This document shows, piece after piece, positions 29,801 through 39,951 of a stretch of 64,000 bases of DNA. The stretch spans positions 1 through 64,000 of the forward strand of contig JAKMXF010000361.1 of NCBI GenBank assembly GCA_024704765.1, written 5' to 3'. The notes beneath the pieces are model-generated. The model made no database searches. It was not told where the DNA came from and was given only the letters and a program-made list of their open reading frames with translations. A program made the translations under genes and the position numbers. How positions within the stretch are numbered: the first letter of the stretch is position 1; every line of letters begins with the position of its first letter. Source of the DNA: Oopsacas minuta. Taxonomy: Eukaryota; Porifera; Hexactinellida; Lyssacinosida; Leucopsacidae.

Positions 29801-31762
29801 AACATTGAACAATGACAATATATGCTAATTTATGAAAAGTGATATTACATCAATAAAGTAAGGAAATACAACAGAATTAGTAATATTGTTATCCAATATG
29901 TAATAAAAGTAGGTAAGAATAATGAACCCGACTTATGAATTATAGATTCTGAAGAGAGAATCAATAAGGGTATACGATAAGTTACAATCCACTCTATGTA
30001 TTTCCGTGTAAATTAAAGAATCATTAGAATCTAGAGTAAAAAAGGCAAAAAAAGACAAAAAGGACAAAAAAGGACAGATTGAAATAAAAGGACACGTTGT
30101 CTAAAAAGAGGATTGTCCTTTGCAAAAAGGACGTCTGGTCACCCTGGTAATACTGGAGCTGCCACGTGGCTTTTGGTTAGTAACCTGGGCCTTTAACCCT
30201 CAGGTATTTTGAAATTCTGTTCAATTCTGATGAGCATATCCTATTACCTTTATTCCCGCCCCAGTTATGAATCAGAAAGAGGAAGGTGGAGCATGCTCCA
30301 TTTTAGGACGAGTGTGCTCTTATCATGACTCTACTTTCATGTTTACAAATATTATATGTTTGATTAATTGTCCATCATTTCAGGGATAAACAATGGGTGA
30401 CTGTCTGCCCTTCAACCTCTCTTAGACTCTACAAATGGGTACCTGGTGAGTACTGAATGCTATTATTATAAATATATACTAGCGCACTTCGCTTACTCGC
30501 GCTACGCGGCTTGACGAACACTTTGTATTATTGTAGAGCTCGGCACTTTGTGCCTCGAATTATTTTTCATAGGAACAACAATAATTTACATATGACATAT
30601 TTGAAAGTGCGAAAATTCAAAATCAGCGTACATGATTACCCTATTATAACAGGTGAAACCAAGTTTATATGGGATTATTTAGAAAGTTGTTTACTTTCTT
30701 CACCTAAACATTAGCAAATATTTACAATACGTTGTTTACAATATCATATTTGGAATCAGCGTACTTGATTACCCCAATGTAATTGTTTACTTTACCAATA
30801 TCACGACAGAAGGATATGTTATTCTCTAAATTATATACATAGATTGTATTCCCTCATTACTATACAAACTGAACACACACACACAAATATTGAGTTTATT
30901 AATATAGATATATAGTTATATCGTACTAAATTGGAGATGATTCTATCACTAATTGATTTGTAGCTAAGGAACAGACAGGAGGAATAAAGCAAGTTGTAAA
31001 GGTATCAACCATCAAGTTTATTATATCTATTATTATGCCAATTGCATCAAACTAAATCCGTACTTGTTTCCCATTACTGTGGAATTCAAAGATATATTGG
31101 CGGCTGTTCATTTTGGTGCAGCTCCTATTGGAGATGCCATATTTGCATGGACGATGTGCGACCTCCGTACGTCTGTCAGTCCTACCCCGCGGCCGTGCTA
31201 AATAATGCAGTAGGATAATTGAAACAAAATATTTATTTGTGTTGCTAAACGTCCCACTTTATTGTTATCTTTTGTTAAATTCGTACATTTGAAAAGCATC
31301 TTTTCGTAATTGAAGAGGAATTCTGATGTTAGATATTTTAGCAAAATATTACTACACATTTTACATATATCCAACTATATGGTATTATTATTATGTTTAT
31401 ATATTAAAATAGTATTGATAGTGAACATATCACGCAAAATGCTCCAAATACCGCGAAATGTGAAGTTATGCAAATTGTCCTGGTTATGTTATGTGTAGGT
31501 GCAAGAAGATCCATCTCAAGAGTTACATGATTCCCCCATTGAGCAACCAAGTGAGTTTAGTTAGTAAATGGTTGATTATTGGAATAAGTATTAATTTGCA
31601 CTTCTTTTTGTTCTATATTATTTAGCTAATAAAGTTGAATCGGAAAGCGTAGAGGCAGAAGAAATGTTTGTAGAACATAAACAGGATACTCCAAGTCCGA
31701 TCTCATCTCAAGGCGAGTTGAGAGAAGAACAAACTCCTCCGATGGATTCTGCTGAAAATTGA
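26812..31762 (+). CDS. BCL7: BCL7-family BAF (SWI/SNF) subunit, five exons
   Basis: Exons 26812-26909, 30384-30445, 30964-31001, 31499-31550 and 31626-31762 encode 128 residues with every phase consistent. BCL7 proteins are small subunits of the BAF chromatin-remodelling complex that contact the nucleosome acidic patch. The conserved N-terminal block spans exons 1 and 2: RSEAKSARYIRDEVRRM, then IRKW joined to DKQWVTVCPTSLRLYKWVP. The vertebrate block has [22 protein letters not shown]. The remainder is acidic and Ser/Pro/Glu-rich, as in the family, but the protein is shorter than the roughly 200-residue vertebrate members. Intron 1 (3474 nt) contains a complete acyltransferase gene on the same strand plus repeats A and B. 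Exons of 38-62 nt made this gene invisible to simple ORF scanning. Confidence 0.92.
27123..28496 (+). CDS. LCLAT1: lysocardiolipin acyltransferase-like (LCLAT1/AGPAT family), nested in BCL7 intron 1
   Basis: A 457-residue membrane acyltransferase counted from the first ATG in frame at 27123. The frame extends back to a possible 3' splice site at 27079, so a 5' exon is possible. Family members acylate lysophospholipids, including lysocardiolipin, at ER or mitochondria-associated membranes. Motif I NHLSHFDWVW is at about 166-175 with catalytic His167 and Asp172. FIFIRRNWENDQ follows, motif III FPEGSDYNPE starts near 245, and LQPRLKGFKLVVEMMR and YDITMGYP complete the core, all closest to LCLAT1. 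Two hydrophobic segments precede motif I (about 84-112 and 130-150) and a hydrophobic pair lies near the C-terminus. The N-terminal 80 residues are polar and unlike the family. The whole gene is inside BCL7 intron 1, same strand. Confidence 0.9.
   Translation: MSTFEDGTYTKIENIEVTLPVSEQQIEPNHTADDESNSTSRRENHLPEYSEKPSTQRMERDLLDFYPGYNGKFPYMPQPKAYQSPIKTVFVIILVICTSLTMVTIIGPFSIFYMYCCPHPVFRMMKGFCHYWLLFFVSILVYGLRFKLILTGHKGRFKPRSLIIMNHLSHFDWVWFIAYVVRAGRIIDLAVVLKHEIKFVPILGWAAQAMGFIFIRRNWENDQDYMRRYISIYNEYDDNFYLLIFPEGSDYNPEHLTKCIQYADKKNMTQLYYTLQPRLKGFKLVVEMMRKRGINALYDITMGYPKDISKTELDFVKGHTPQEVHCHIQCFDGDEIPAGEEELGMWCQELWRMKDKRMENFVKEGHFHENPTDPHEQLNGAIPIRNNSQTNAEYLKGFIFSFILTSISLFLYIYCNTMWHSVFWCVFFTSFNYLPTNGLDGYFHWCHKKIIKNSKYK
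28606..29308 (+). repeat. repeat A, copy 2
   Basis: A direct copy of 17930-18693. The 5' part (28606-28680) is GC-rich with CTTCGCTTGCTTGCG and GTCGCCCTTCGGGCGGC, a local palindrome. The 3' 409 bp (28900-29308) is nearly identical to 18285-18693. Similarity stops sharply at AGAAATTTAAA in both copies. It lies in BCL7 intron 1. Confidence 0.88.
29511..30190 (+). repeat. repeat B, copy 2, interrupted by a hAT MITE
   Basis: Homologous to the complement of 17293-17532. The left part is 29511-29727 and the right part about 30147-30190, with the MITE between. The GC-rich start (GCGCGCTTCGCTTGCTCGG) recurs at 30480 in modified form, so a third, short fragment exists there (30475-30560). All of it lies in BCL7 intron 1. 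Confidence 0.78.
29728..30146. mobile_element. hAT-type MITE with 8-bp target duplication GTAATACT
   Basis: A 419-bp element flanked by GTAATACT at 29720-29727 and 30147-30154. The left end is CAGGGTGACCAGATGTC and the right, on the minus strand, is CAGGGTGACCAGACGTCC. Several AAAAGGACA/TGTCCTTT words lie subterminally at both ends. It is non-coding. The unoccupied equivalent of its target is at 17331-17338 (minus strand). Confidence 0.93.
30475..30560 (+). repeat. fragment of the GC-rich start of repeat B
   Basis: CTAGCGCACTTCGCTTACTC and GCTCGGCACTTTGTGCCTCGAATTA resemble the first 70 bases of repeat B copy 2 (29511 onwards). It lies between BCL7 exons 2 and 3. Confidence 0.55.
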
Positions 31763-33069
31763 ATTATTTCAAGTATTATTGATAAGATGGCTGCCTTGCT
31801 AACTTATTTTTATTCAAATACATTTGAATAGAACTGGATTTAATGCTACAATATATGAACAAATAAATATCTCAAATTTCGACCTCAGTACACAAGGTAC
31901 TTAGTACTTACTTTATAATAGGAAATTAACGAGAATTACTCCAATTCACGTTAATTTTAATTTCCGGCACAGTCATTTCACAAAACATGGCCTACTCTAA
32001 TAAGGCTATACATACTGCCGAATCATAGTAAAAATAAGAAAAATCCAAGGAATCAACTTAGACTACTTAATAAGTTCGAACGGCCATCCTTCATTTAGTT
32101 TAGGCTCAATTCAAATCATGACATCATAATTTAAAAATTCAAAAAATTTTTGTAACTTTCGTTTTCCCTTAGAAAATGTATTCTATTCATCCATACTGCA
32201 TAAATATTCACCACAAAATCCATTTCTTAACCCATTTCATATTTTTCGAATAATTCATAAATATATTTTTCATGTCCAAGGTATAAATTGTGTAATCTAT
32301 CTTCCAATAAGCTATCGTCGAACTTGGATTTATCTTAATTGTAAAGTAAATGAGCAAATTCAAACATCCTAGCATCAATTAGGACAGAATGTGTCTTTTT
32401 TCTACAAAAAATGTTGAGAAAATACTCGAATTGTATAAAGGCTAACGTCATCACAAAATCGCGCATAAACTAGATGAAGGTTGACCGTCTGAATTGATTC
32501 CATGGATTTTTATACCTTAAAAGGTACAATTCGCAAACCTTGGAGTATTAAATTTTATTTTATGAATTTATAAAACTGGACTCCTATTTTTTTACTATGA
32601 TTCGGCAGCATGTATAGCTGCCCTCTCTGATACATTACCCTATTACTTATACGCTGTTATCCTGAATATTATGCAATCTTTATGGATGCTTGCTGGCTCC
32701 ATTAAAACTTCATTGTTTGTTACTTATGAAGATACATCTGACAGGTTATACTAATTATTTTCTGGCTTCATAGCGTAAATTCACTTTAATAGATTCATAA
32801 CTAACCTGAAGTTGTGTTGTGATTAGGAAGCCGATATACTTCTGTTATTGACTCAATATCACACAACAACAATAACATTACGAATGATTAATCTTTAATA
32901 TTTTAATCGTTAAGCAACTCGTACACAATCACTGAGCTCAGTGTACCTTACACATTACATGAATTGTCTGTGTTCTGTTAGGATACTGACTTGCTTTGAC
33001 TTGGAGTATGCATGCTTCAGGGGGATGAGTTCCTACTAAACGGGTCTTATAACTTAGCTAATACTTGTT
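31763..33069. other. intergenic region containing a candidate 620-bp MITE
   Basis: No gene seen. The main structure is the inverted-end element at 32003-32622, listed separately. The rest is AT-rich. Confidence 0.5.
32003..32622. mobile_element. candidate MITE with GCCGAATCATAGTAAAAA inverted ends
   Basis: GGCTATACATACTGCCGAATCATAGTAAA at the left is matched on the minus strand at the right by GGCAGCTATACATGCTGCCGAATC continuing ATAGTAAA. The arms are about 30 bp and the element about 620 bp. No clear target duplication was found, so the superfamily is open. No transposase frame. Confidence 0.65.
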
Positions 33070-34392
33070 ATGGCTACAGCATTATCTGAAGAAATAGAAG
33101 ATCTGTTATATTTGAAGTTGGACAGGGTGGGATATGCTGGATATAAAACTGAATTCTTGCTGAACAGGTTTGATAACGAGATGTGCTGTGTCTCGTGTTT
33201 GGGTTTAGCTCAGATGCCGACTAGAATAACAACTTGTAACCACATAGCTTGTAAATCCTGTCTGGATAATATTCTTAGTTCTAACTTGTCAATATGTCCA
33301 GCTGATAACCGGGAGTTTACAGGTAAACACATACAAGGAGATGCTAACATGGCAAAGCGTATAGGAGAGATTGGTGTGTGTTGTCCTCTTCAAGGGAGAG
33401 GATGTGTGTGGGAGGGTAAACTTAAACTTTGTTACACTCATCTCCTCTCTTGTACTTCCCGTCCTACTATAACAAAAATACGATGTGAACACTGCAATGA
33501 GATGTTCAATAGCATAGAACTAGCTAGACAGCACAAGGATATGTGTCCAGCACTCAAGATACCTTGTCCTAATCAATGTGAATCAGACGTAATAGCCAGG
33601 TCACTTATTCCCCAACATCTGAAAGAGTGTCCTAACTCTGCTATCCATTGCCCATTACAGAATATTGGATGTGATTTTATGTGTATGAGATCTGCTATTG
33701 GTCAGCATATGAGCAATGAGATAGTACGTCACACTACACTAATCGGTATAGCACTGAATAGTTTAATGAAGAATAATGAGACTAGTAATACAGGTTATAA
33801 TACACAGGTTAATGAGAGGATTGCAAGACTTGAAGTGATGGTAGCAGTCAGAGATAAAGATATTTCTTTCTTAAAGACTCAATACAGAGTATTGTCAGAT
33901 AAACTCATAGAATACGAGAATACACCAATCCCAGATTACACGTATAATCCATTCTGTTGGGTAGTAAATGATATTCAGACTAAGAGAGCTAACAACTGTG
34001 AAGTTATGAGTCCCTGTGTGTATTCAGCTCCGGGAGGTTATGCTCTTGTGTTCAAACTTGTTATCAACGGTTTAGGTATGGGACGAGGCACTCACTTATC
34101 TGTAATAACATATCAATGTAAAGGAGTATTTGATTCTAAGCTTAAATGGCCTGTTAAGTTTAAATTCACATTCTCAGTTCTGAATCAATCACAAGATAAG
34201 GATCATATTCAGTTTATGAAACTTTTTAATTTCAGCTCCCCCGTTCTCGCTTCAAATACTACGTCACTTGAACACCTCGTTATTCCTGATTTAGTGTCAT
34301 ATCGAGATATGATGAAGGCTTCTGGAGAGCTATTACACTACATCCTAGATGATAAGATTTCTATACGAATCCTTATTCAATCGTGTGAGTAG
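33070..34392 (+). CDS. TRAF: TRAF-family adaptor / E3 ligase
   Basis: A 440-residue single-exon protein. TRAFs couple TNF/IL-1/Toll-type receptors to NF-kB and JNK signalling. The N-terminal RING (about 39-80) is CVSC...TTCNHIACKSC...CPAD, the C3HC3D pattern typical of TRAFs. TRAF-type zinc fingers follow (about 105-210), with repeated C-x-C/H-x-C units such as CPLQGRGCVWEG, CEHCNEMF and CPLQNIGCDF. A coiled coil covers about 230-275 (NERIARLEVMVAVRDKDISFLK). The C-terminal MATH/TRAF-C domain runs from about 290 to the end, with WVV near its start and GRGTHLSVITYQ and WPVKFKFTFSVLNQ inside. The paralogue cannot be decided; the fingers look TRAF4/6-like. Confidence 0.92.
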   Translation: MATALSEEIEDLLYLKLDRVGYAGYKTEFLLNRFDNEMCCVSCLGLAQMPTRITTCNHIACKSCLDNILSSNLSICPADNREFTGKHIQGDANMAKRIGEIGVCCPLQGRGCVWEGKLKLCYTHLLSCTSRPTITKIRCEHCNEMFNSIELARQHKDMCPALKIPCPNQCESDVIARSLIPQHLKECPNSAIHCPLQNIGCDFMCMRSAIGQHMSNEIVRHTTLIGIALNSLMKNNETSNTGYNTQVNERIARLEVMVAVRDKDISFLKTQYRVLSDKLIEYENTPIPDYTYNPFCWVVNDIQTKRANNCEVMSPCVYSAPGGYALVFKLVINGLGMGRGTHLSVITYQCKGVFDSKLKWPVKFKFTFSVLNQSQDKDHIQFMKLFNFSSPVLASNTTSLEHLVIPDLVSYRDMMKASGELLHYILDDKISIRILIQSCE

Positions 34393-36053
34393 GGAGATTT
34401 ACAAATTGCATTTCGTGTTTGAGTTATTCAATTTAGATTTGATAAACATAGAGCATTTCATTGCACACAAAATGTACCTTCAAGATATGTCGTTATGTAT
34501 ATATTGTGTATACATTTTCCTGTCTTTTGCTTTTGTAAATCTTCTAATTATTCAGCTCCATTATTTTCTCCTTTATTCGTCCTTGAGTTGCTCGGATCAG
34601 TTCATATGAATGGAGTTTGTTTCAGATTCGTTTTCTCATCTATTTAACTATAAAGGCATAGACATATCTTGTTAATAGTAAATTTACATATTAACTTTCC
34701 TTTACGAGATAATTATCTTACTTAATTAATCAATTCTAACTAATTCTATTTGTATTATTTATGAGTTAATTACTTTTCGAGTTGGTAAAATCCTATGAAA
34801 TTTACTTAGACAAATTTATTTTAATTATAATTCTTATCTTTTGGCAATAATTGAAATTTATCCAAGAGATTTCAATCCGGTGTACTCAGGGGTAATACCA
34901 ACTCCTTACCTATCCGAGTAAGTATAATACGAATGTACTATACTACAATTATATTTCCATCTAATTACAAATATTTGTGAATATGAAGTTCTCGTTTCAA
35001 CAGCTAGTCTTTTGACATTTTTTTCATATCTACAATTCTACATAATTTATCATATTTTCACACCTTAACTCTTCCCAGAACTTCTAACACATACAGTGCA
35101 GACACCAAAACTAACTACACAATAAAATATGAATATTGCTGATACTACTATCCTAGCTTTTAGAAAAAGTATGGGAGACTAAGGAACTCAATATCAAATA
35201 TATAAGTTACTATATAGCATTGAATTATGTTAAAGTTCATTCGATTTGTTGAACTTCAGATATTTTATATTTATACAAGCTATTTACGAACACATATAAT
35301 TATACAATATGTAATTACCAATTGAATAGATAATATATTCTTAACTCCTTGGAAAATACTGACAAAATATCTTTAATTAATTAAAGAAGAGTTTAATCAA
35401 TAGCTCTATATTGTTCATTTGATTTTTGTTGGTTCGATTTTGAAATTCGATCATATTGGTATAGTCAGGGTCGCTTATTATGAACCAAGTGGCTCAAATA
35501 AACTCATAGGATTTATATCACGTAATATAAGTTCCCTTAAAGGTAATCGATAAGGGATTACAATCTGATGAAAGTCAAGACCAATAATCAACAGTTTAGA
35601 AAGAAAAGATTGTTTCTACATTCTCAAAACAGGAAATATGAAATATCTGAATCTAGCTAAATATTGCAAACTTATTCACGTTAATAGTCTCCTTTTCATT
35701 TCTGACGACTTTATGGGCATATTCCGCACAATGTGCATCTACACTGGCTACCAATCTACCTATAAACACAACTACCTTCAGAACCTGTAATGCTTCTTAA
35801 GTTCTCAAAAGGAAACTTATTAAAAACCTGACATTAGGAATCTTGATATTGTCCCTCAGTGTATCTGTATCACTTGCTTTCTCACAAATAACAATCCTAA
35901 CTTTGTGCTGAACTGGATACCTTACACATACGAGAGCTATCACATATCTATACGGATATTCACATATATTATTATCATCTTTCCTGTTATTCAAGTCATC
36001 TCTTGTTTTCTCTTATAACCACTTTGCAGACAAACATTATATTTAAGTTTGTT
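34393..36053. other. intergenic region, nothing recognised
   Basis: AT-rich, stops in all frames, no repeat with clear ends. The short open stretches here have no protein-like composition. Confidence 0.5.
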
Positions 36054-36458
36054 ATGCAGATGGACACGTCACAAATGGAAACTGACAGACAAAACTTAGT
36101 ATCAATTAGGTGTTTGGTAGGACTAGTCCCTATATTGTTATCTCTATTTATTGCTAACTTGATTGTAATTACTGATATTACAAGAGTATTCTTAACTCCA
36201 TTATCATTTATGATACCTGTAGTAATTCAGTGGAGGTCACAGAGACTTATTGAGATAATGTACGGTTTGTCAGAGCGTGTCTCACAAGTTAATATTAGTA
36301 TCTATGCTAGTATAAAGCTATTGCTGTTCACTATACAGCACATACTCCTTCGCTCAGGATGGTACAGTGGGTTATGTGTACAGATTTCTGTTGGAATTAT
36401 CTCTGTTAATTCACTAGTAATAGCTGTTGCTATCGTTATTATACTGTGTTGTACGTGA
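36054..36458 (+). CDS. small four-span membrane protein, unknown
   Basis: 134 residues from the ATG at 36054. After a polar start there are hydrophobic stretches at about 22-42 (GLVPILLSLFIANLIVI), 47-63 (VFLTPLSFMIPVVIQW), 88-104 (IYASIKLLLFTIQHILL) and 113-133 (VQISVGIISVNSLVIAVAIV). A basic loop, RSQRLIEIMYGLSERV, lies between the second and third. The topology recalls small TMEM proteins with four helices, but I recognise no family. A 5' exon joined at the AG near 36029 is possible. It ends with CCT before the stop. It could be a lineage-specific gene. Confidence 0.5.
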   Translation: MQMDTSQMETDRQNLVSIRCLVGLVPILLSLFIANLIVITDITRVFLTPLSFMIPVVIQWRSQRLIEIMYGLSERVSQVNISIYASIKLLLFTIQHILLRSGWYSGLCVQISVGIISVNSLVIAVAIVIILCCT

Positions 36459-36951
36459 TGTTAGTATTGACATCAGTACAGTTTAATGCTAAATTTTGCT
36501 CTGATTAGACTTTTCTGATACGTATATACATTTGTCAGCCCTGCAGCATTTCAAGCGCCATTATTAAAACTATCATACAATTATCTATTTTAATAAATCT
36601 GAATTGTTGTCAGTCGAGCTTCGAGTTGTATTCGTTTGTCTTAATTCTCGCTTTGCAAACTCCCCAATATACTGGGCCCGCTTATTTACTTTTAATTATT
36701 TCCATTCTCAACGGCATATTTTAATTTCAATTGCTATCCATGGCATGGAGTTGGGTGGTCGTTCGTACCTCAGGGTGTGTATGGGAGGTTCCACTTTACG
36801 ACATTTTCGCATTAGTTAAACAAACCCTATATTAATGATCAAAATTTAGACAAAACACAGACAAACAACAAACAACCAAACAGTAAACAATCTAGATCAA
36901 ATTAATAATATAGATTTTATCATTTATACGTAATTAATACTCTACAATTAG
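36459..36951. other. spacer before uS17m
   Basis: AT-rich sequence with no supported gene. A run of ACAAACA-type words at 36843-36890 immediately precedes the uS17m gene. Confidence 0.45.
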
Positions 36952-37248
36952 ATGATCAGTATCCAGTATTTGGGTAGAGTTCTCACTTGTGGAAGACAAT
37001 ATGCTAAAGTAAATGTATCAAAAATGAAACTCAATCCCGACGTTAAGATGCTTTACAAGTGGAGAAGAAAATATTTTACAGTTGACAGTGACAACCAATG
37101 CAAGCCAGGCGATCTAGTGGTTATTCGTAATCTATATAGAAAAGTGGGTAAATGTAACTTCGAACTGGTGAAGGTCATAGAGAGGGCACAGTCTTATGTC
37201 CACCCAATAACGGGAAATGTTACTTACCAAGATAATTTCAAGGATTAG
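36952..37248 (+). CDS. MRPS17: mitochondrial small ribosomal subunit protein uS17m
   Basis: 98 residues, single exon. uS17 binds 12S rRNA in the mitochondrial small subunit. The OB-fold is recognisable: YLGRVLTCGRQYAKVNVSKM starts the first strands, KMLYKWRRKYFTVDSDNQCKPGDLVVIRN matches the KYF...CxxGD(I/L)V(L/V)(I/L)R core, and YRKVGKCNFELVKVIERA completes the barrel. The C-terminal tail is shorter than in mammals. The start at 36952 leaves a short N-terminus that could serve as, or overlap, the import signal. Confidence 0.88.
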   Translation: MISIQYLGRVLTCGRQYAKVNVSKMKLNPDVKMLYKWRRKYFTVDSDNQCKPGDLVVIRNLYRKVGKCNFELVKVIERAQSYVHPITGNVTYQDNFKD

Positions 37249-38548
37249 AATAGTTTAATTATTTAATATATTCTGTGATATTATCATTTAATAAACTGAT
37301 TCAATGATTTTAGTGTGAAAAATATAATTTAATCACTGAGTTTGAAAATGTCAAATTTGGAATCTACCAACTCGATTACACCTGACTAGCAGTTGTAACG
37401 AAATGTCTAGTATGATTGTGAAATATGATTAATCACCAAAAAGGAGTCAAATATTCACTTTGGAAAAAATTCATACCCAAGGTGCAAATCTCCGACCCAA
37501 ATGTGTATGTAGAGAAATTTTCATATTAATCGGATTGCTAGTTTTCGCACGGACGGACGGATGCCATTAGGGCAATTCCCTATAGGAGCTGCAATAAAAT
37601 AATGTATTTATTACATAAAAAGTGCCCGAATTTAAATCGTATCAAGCAAATAGGTTTGTAGGAAATTTATGTATTTAGTCCTGAAAAAAAGCAAAAAATG
37701 TTTTCATCCTTTTAAAAGATACCTTGGTATCAAGATTATAGACGACCCCAAAATTACTATTATCTAGTCCATTCGGAATATGTATGATCAAAGACTCAAA
37801 TGTGAAAGGCTATCAATTTGCTGAATCGTGATGACCCCATGTAACTTAATAAGTTTAAACTTTCAATTCCTGGTATTGAAGGCATGGAAGTGCCAAAACA
37901 CATTACATTATAGATTATAATTTATATACGACGGAAATGGAATTTATATTTCCTCTTTTCAAATTTGAAAATATTAATCAGGCCATGCCGTATAGACAAT
38001 TTTGTGTTTATCATGTTATCCTTGTAAATGAAAATATAAATTGTGTATTATTTGTAATTACTATAGTAACTGTAAATAGATGATTCGCAAAGCAACATAC
38101 ACATGTTAAAACTATGACACGAAAATAATATTTGTATTTAATCCCTCTCCTACCCTCAGTACTCTCAGTGGATACATGAATAACAAATATAATATGTGCT
38201 ATAATATAAGCAAACAGATACTAGGATGTCATATTCACAACATTACTTAGCTCCCTTGTGCAACATAGGTTCCTGTGGACTTTCATTGTTTGTGGAAACA
38301 TGCGTAGGACGAATTCAGGATATTAGATATTACTGATATGTGAGTGCTAAAGTAAAGGAAGAGTGAAACATTTTGCAAATATTCCGCTGTTAGTGGTAAA
38401 AAACAAAATATTGAATTAGGTAGGTTAGATTAAGTAAAATCAATTTGACGTTTCATTAATAATTTAATAACTATGAATCTCATATTTCGCTGAAACTATA
38501 TTTAGAAATTGCTAGAATTATTGATTTCCTAATTGCTAAAACTAAAAG
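37249..38548. other. intergenic region with one arm of an inverted repeat pair
   Basis: No gene seen. 37528-37591 carries a repeat (ATTAATCGGATTGCTAGTTT ... GGCAATTCCCTATAGGAGCT) whose diverged complement lies at 41150-41262. Confidence 0.5.
37528..37591 (+). repeat. repeat with GGACGGACGGATGCCAT core
   Basis: Collinear, on the opposite strand, with 41150-41262. Shared words in order are TCCTATAGG, GGCAAT(T/G)CC, TGGCAT, CCGCACGA/CCGTGCGA, AAAACTA and GATTAATAT. Probably two remnants of one transposon family. Confidence 0.55.
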
Positions 38549-39409
38549 TTAAGCTTCTCCGTCTGAAGTAAGAATAAGAGTTCTGTACCCACTGATCTGA
38601 GAGGAGAGAGGTCTTACATATCTCTTGGGGAGATTACGTTCCACAGGATTGATATGTTTTGCCAAATGTTTCTTTAGAGTACATTTGAATTTGAAGAACT
38701 TTATACAATCAGGGTATGTACATTTGTATCTTGATACCCGGTCATGTGCTGTGATTACATGTACTTTAAGATTTCTCTTCCTGGTGTATACTTTAGCACA
38801 ATCTGTGTGAGTACATGCGAATAATGTCCTTGTATCGCTGTGAAGTGGAATGTGCTGTCTAAGATTTGAAATATTGGAAAATTTCATTTTACATTGTATA
38901 CAAATAATCTCAGATTTTATCATTGTTGTGTTATTCTTTCCTTTGTTTGGAAAGTTGGAATCTTCATTATGTTTACTATTTGTATTCATTTCATTCCTAT
39001 TTGTTAATGAATTACTAATTTCTGTTGATTCAGTTATTTTATTGTCATTTACCAAGTTAGTTTTACTATTAGTTATACATTGTAAATTACTTAGTGCTTC
39101 AGTAGAGTTTGTATTTATGTAATTATATTGTTTTCTTGACTTCTCTTTATTCTGACTGTCTGATTGTATCTTGTTGTGATGTGAGAGCCGATGACGTTGT
39201 AAATGGCAGAGTTGAAAGTATCTTTTATTGCAATTACTTTCTGGACAGACAAACGGTCTGATTTTTGCATGAGATAGGATGTGAGTGCGTAGAAGACAAG
39301 GCTTATGGTACTTCTTATTGCAACCCAAGTAAGGACAAAGGAATTTCTTATTAACCTTTCGCTGCTTATCAGAACTTAGCAAAGAATTCGCTACGCTGTC
39401 TTGCTGCAT
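38549..39409 (-). CDS. C2H2 zinc-finger protein (five fingers, TFIIIA-like spacing)
   Basis: 286 residues, single exon, minus strand, ATG at 39407-39409. Two fingers near the N-terminus (FLCPYLGCNKKYHKPCLLRTHILSH; FVCPESNCNKRYF then LQRHRLSHH) are followed by an Asn/Ser/Thr-rich linker of about 80 residues. Three more fingers follow (one C-x2-C finger starting ICIQCKMKF, then FACTHTDCAKVYT and YKCTYPDCIKFFK). The C-x4-C spacing of four of the five fingers and the phenyl-rich cores resemble TFIIIA, which has nine fingers. A diverged or shortened TFIIIA is possible, but a general DNA/RNA-binding zinc-finger protein is equally likely. The nearest genes are far to its 5' side. Confidence 0.82.
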   Translation of the reverse strand: MQQDSVANSLLSSDKQRKVNKKFLCPYLGCNKKYHKPCLLRTHILSHAKIRPFVCPESNCNKRYFQLCHLQRHRLSHHNKIQSDSQNKEKSRKQYNYINTNSTEALSNLQCITNSKTNLVNDNKITESTEISNSLTNRNEMNTNSKHNEDSNFPNKGKNNTTMIKSEIICIQCKMKFSNISNLRQHIPLHSDTRTLFACTHTDCAKVYTRKRNLKVHVITAHDRVSRYKCTYPDCIKFFKFKCTLKKHLAKHINPVERNLPKRYVRPLSSQISGYRTLILTSDGEA

Positions 39410-39933
39410 TCAATAACACAGCCAATTTGTAACTAATTACAAAGTTTGTAGACAATGTCAAGTTACAAATGAACCTCAAAACTATTATTATTTCAAACAA
39501 CCAGTGAAACAATCAAATAACTATGATTTCTAAATACAACTTGTAATATACAAATTTATACTTGCTCAGTTGTTCTATTATTTAATAATATTACCTTATA
39601 TAATTAATTTACATGTATAACATAACAATTAAATTGTATAATACAGAGCAATGAGTACATAAGTAAAGTCATAAAGGGTAAGTAGTGAATCCATGTGATT
39701 GATCCTTGTTGTAATGAACTATTAATTTGAGATAACCAGTGTAAGAATTCAGTCTGTAGTATTGAGCTCCTTTAAATATCTCTCCATCGCTCAGTTAATA
39801 CAGTGGAGCAGCTAGCTGTACGTGAAATTTATTCAACCCGTAACATACCATTGATTGCATCCTATGTATCTGAGGATTGATAAAAAATACTAATATTAAT
39901 AATATCAATCTATATTATTAAATCTCAATTGTT

Positions 39934-39951
39934 GTTTGTTTGTTTGTTTGT
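39934..39951. repeat. GTTT microsatellite
   Basis: About four to five tandem GTTT units. A simple repeat. Confidence 0.85.

Noticed and set aside
26812-30445. BCL7 and acyltransferase as one fused gene
   Set aside because: BCL7 exon 1 joins exon 2 in phase into a conserved block, and the acyltransferase has its own stop and a complete domain.
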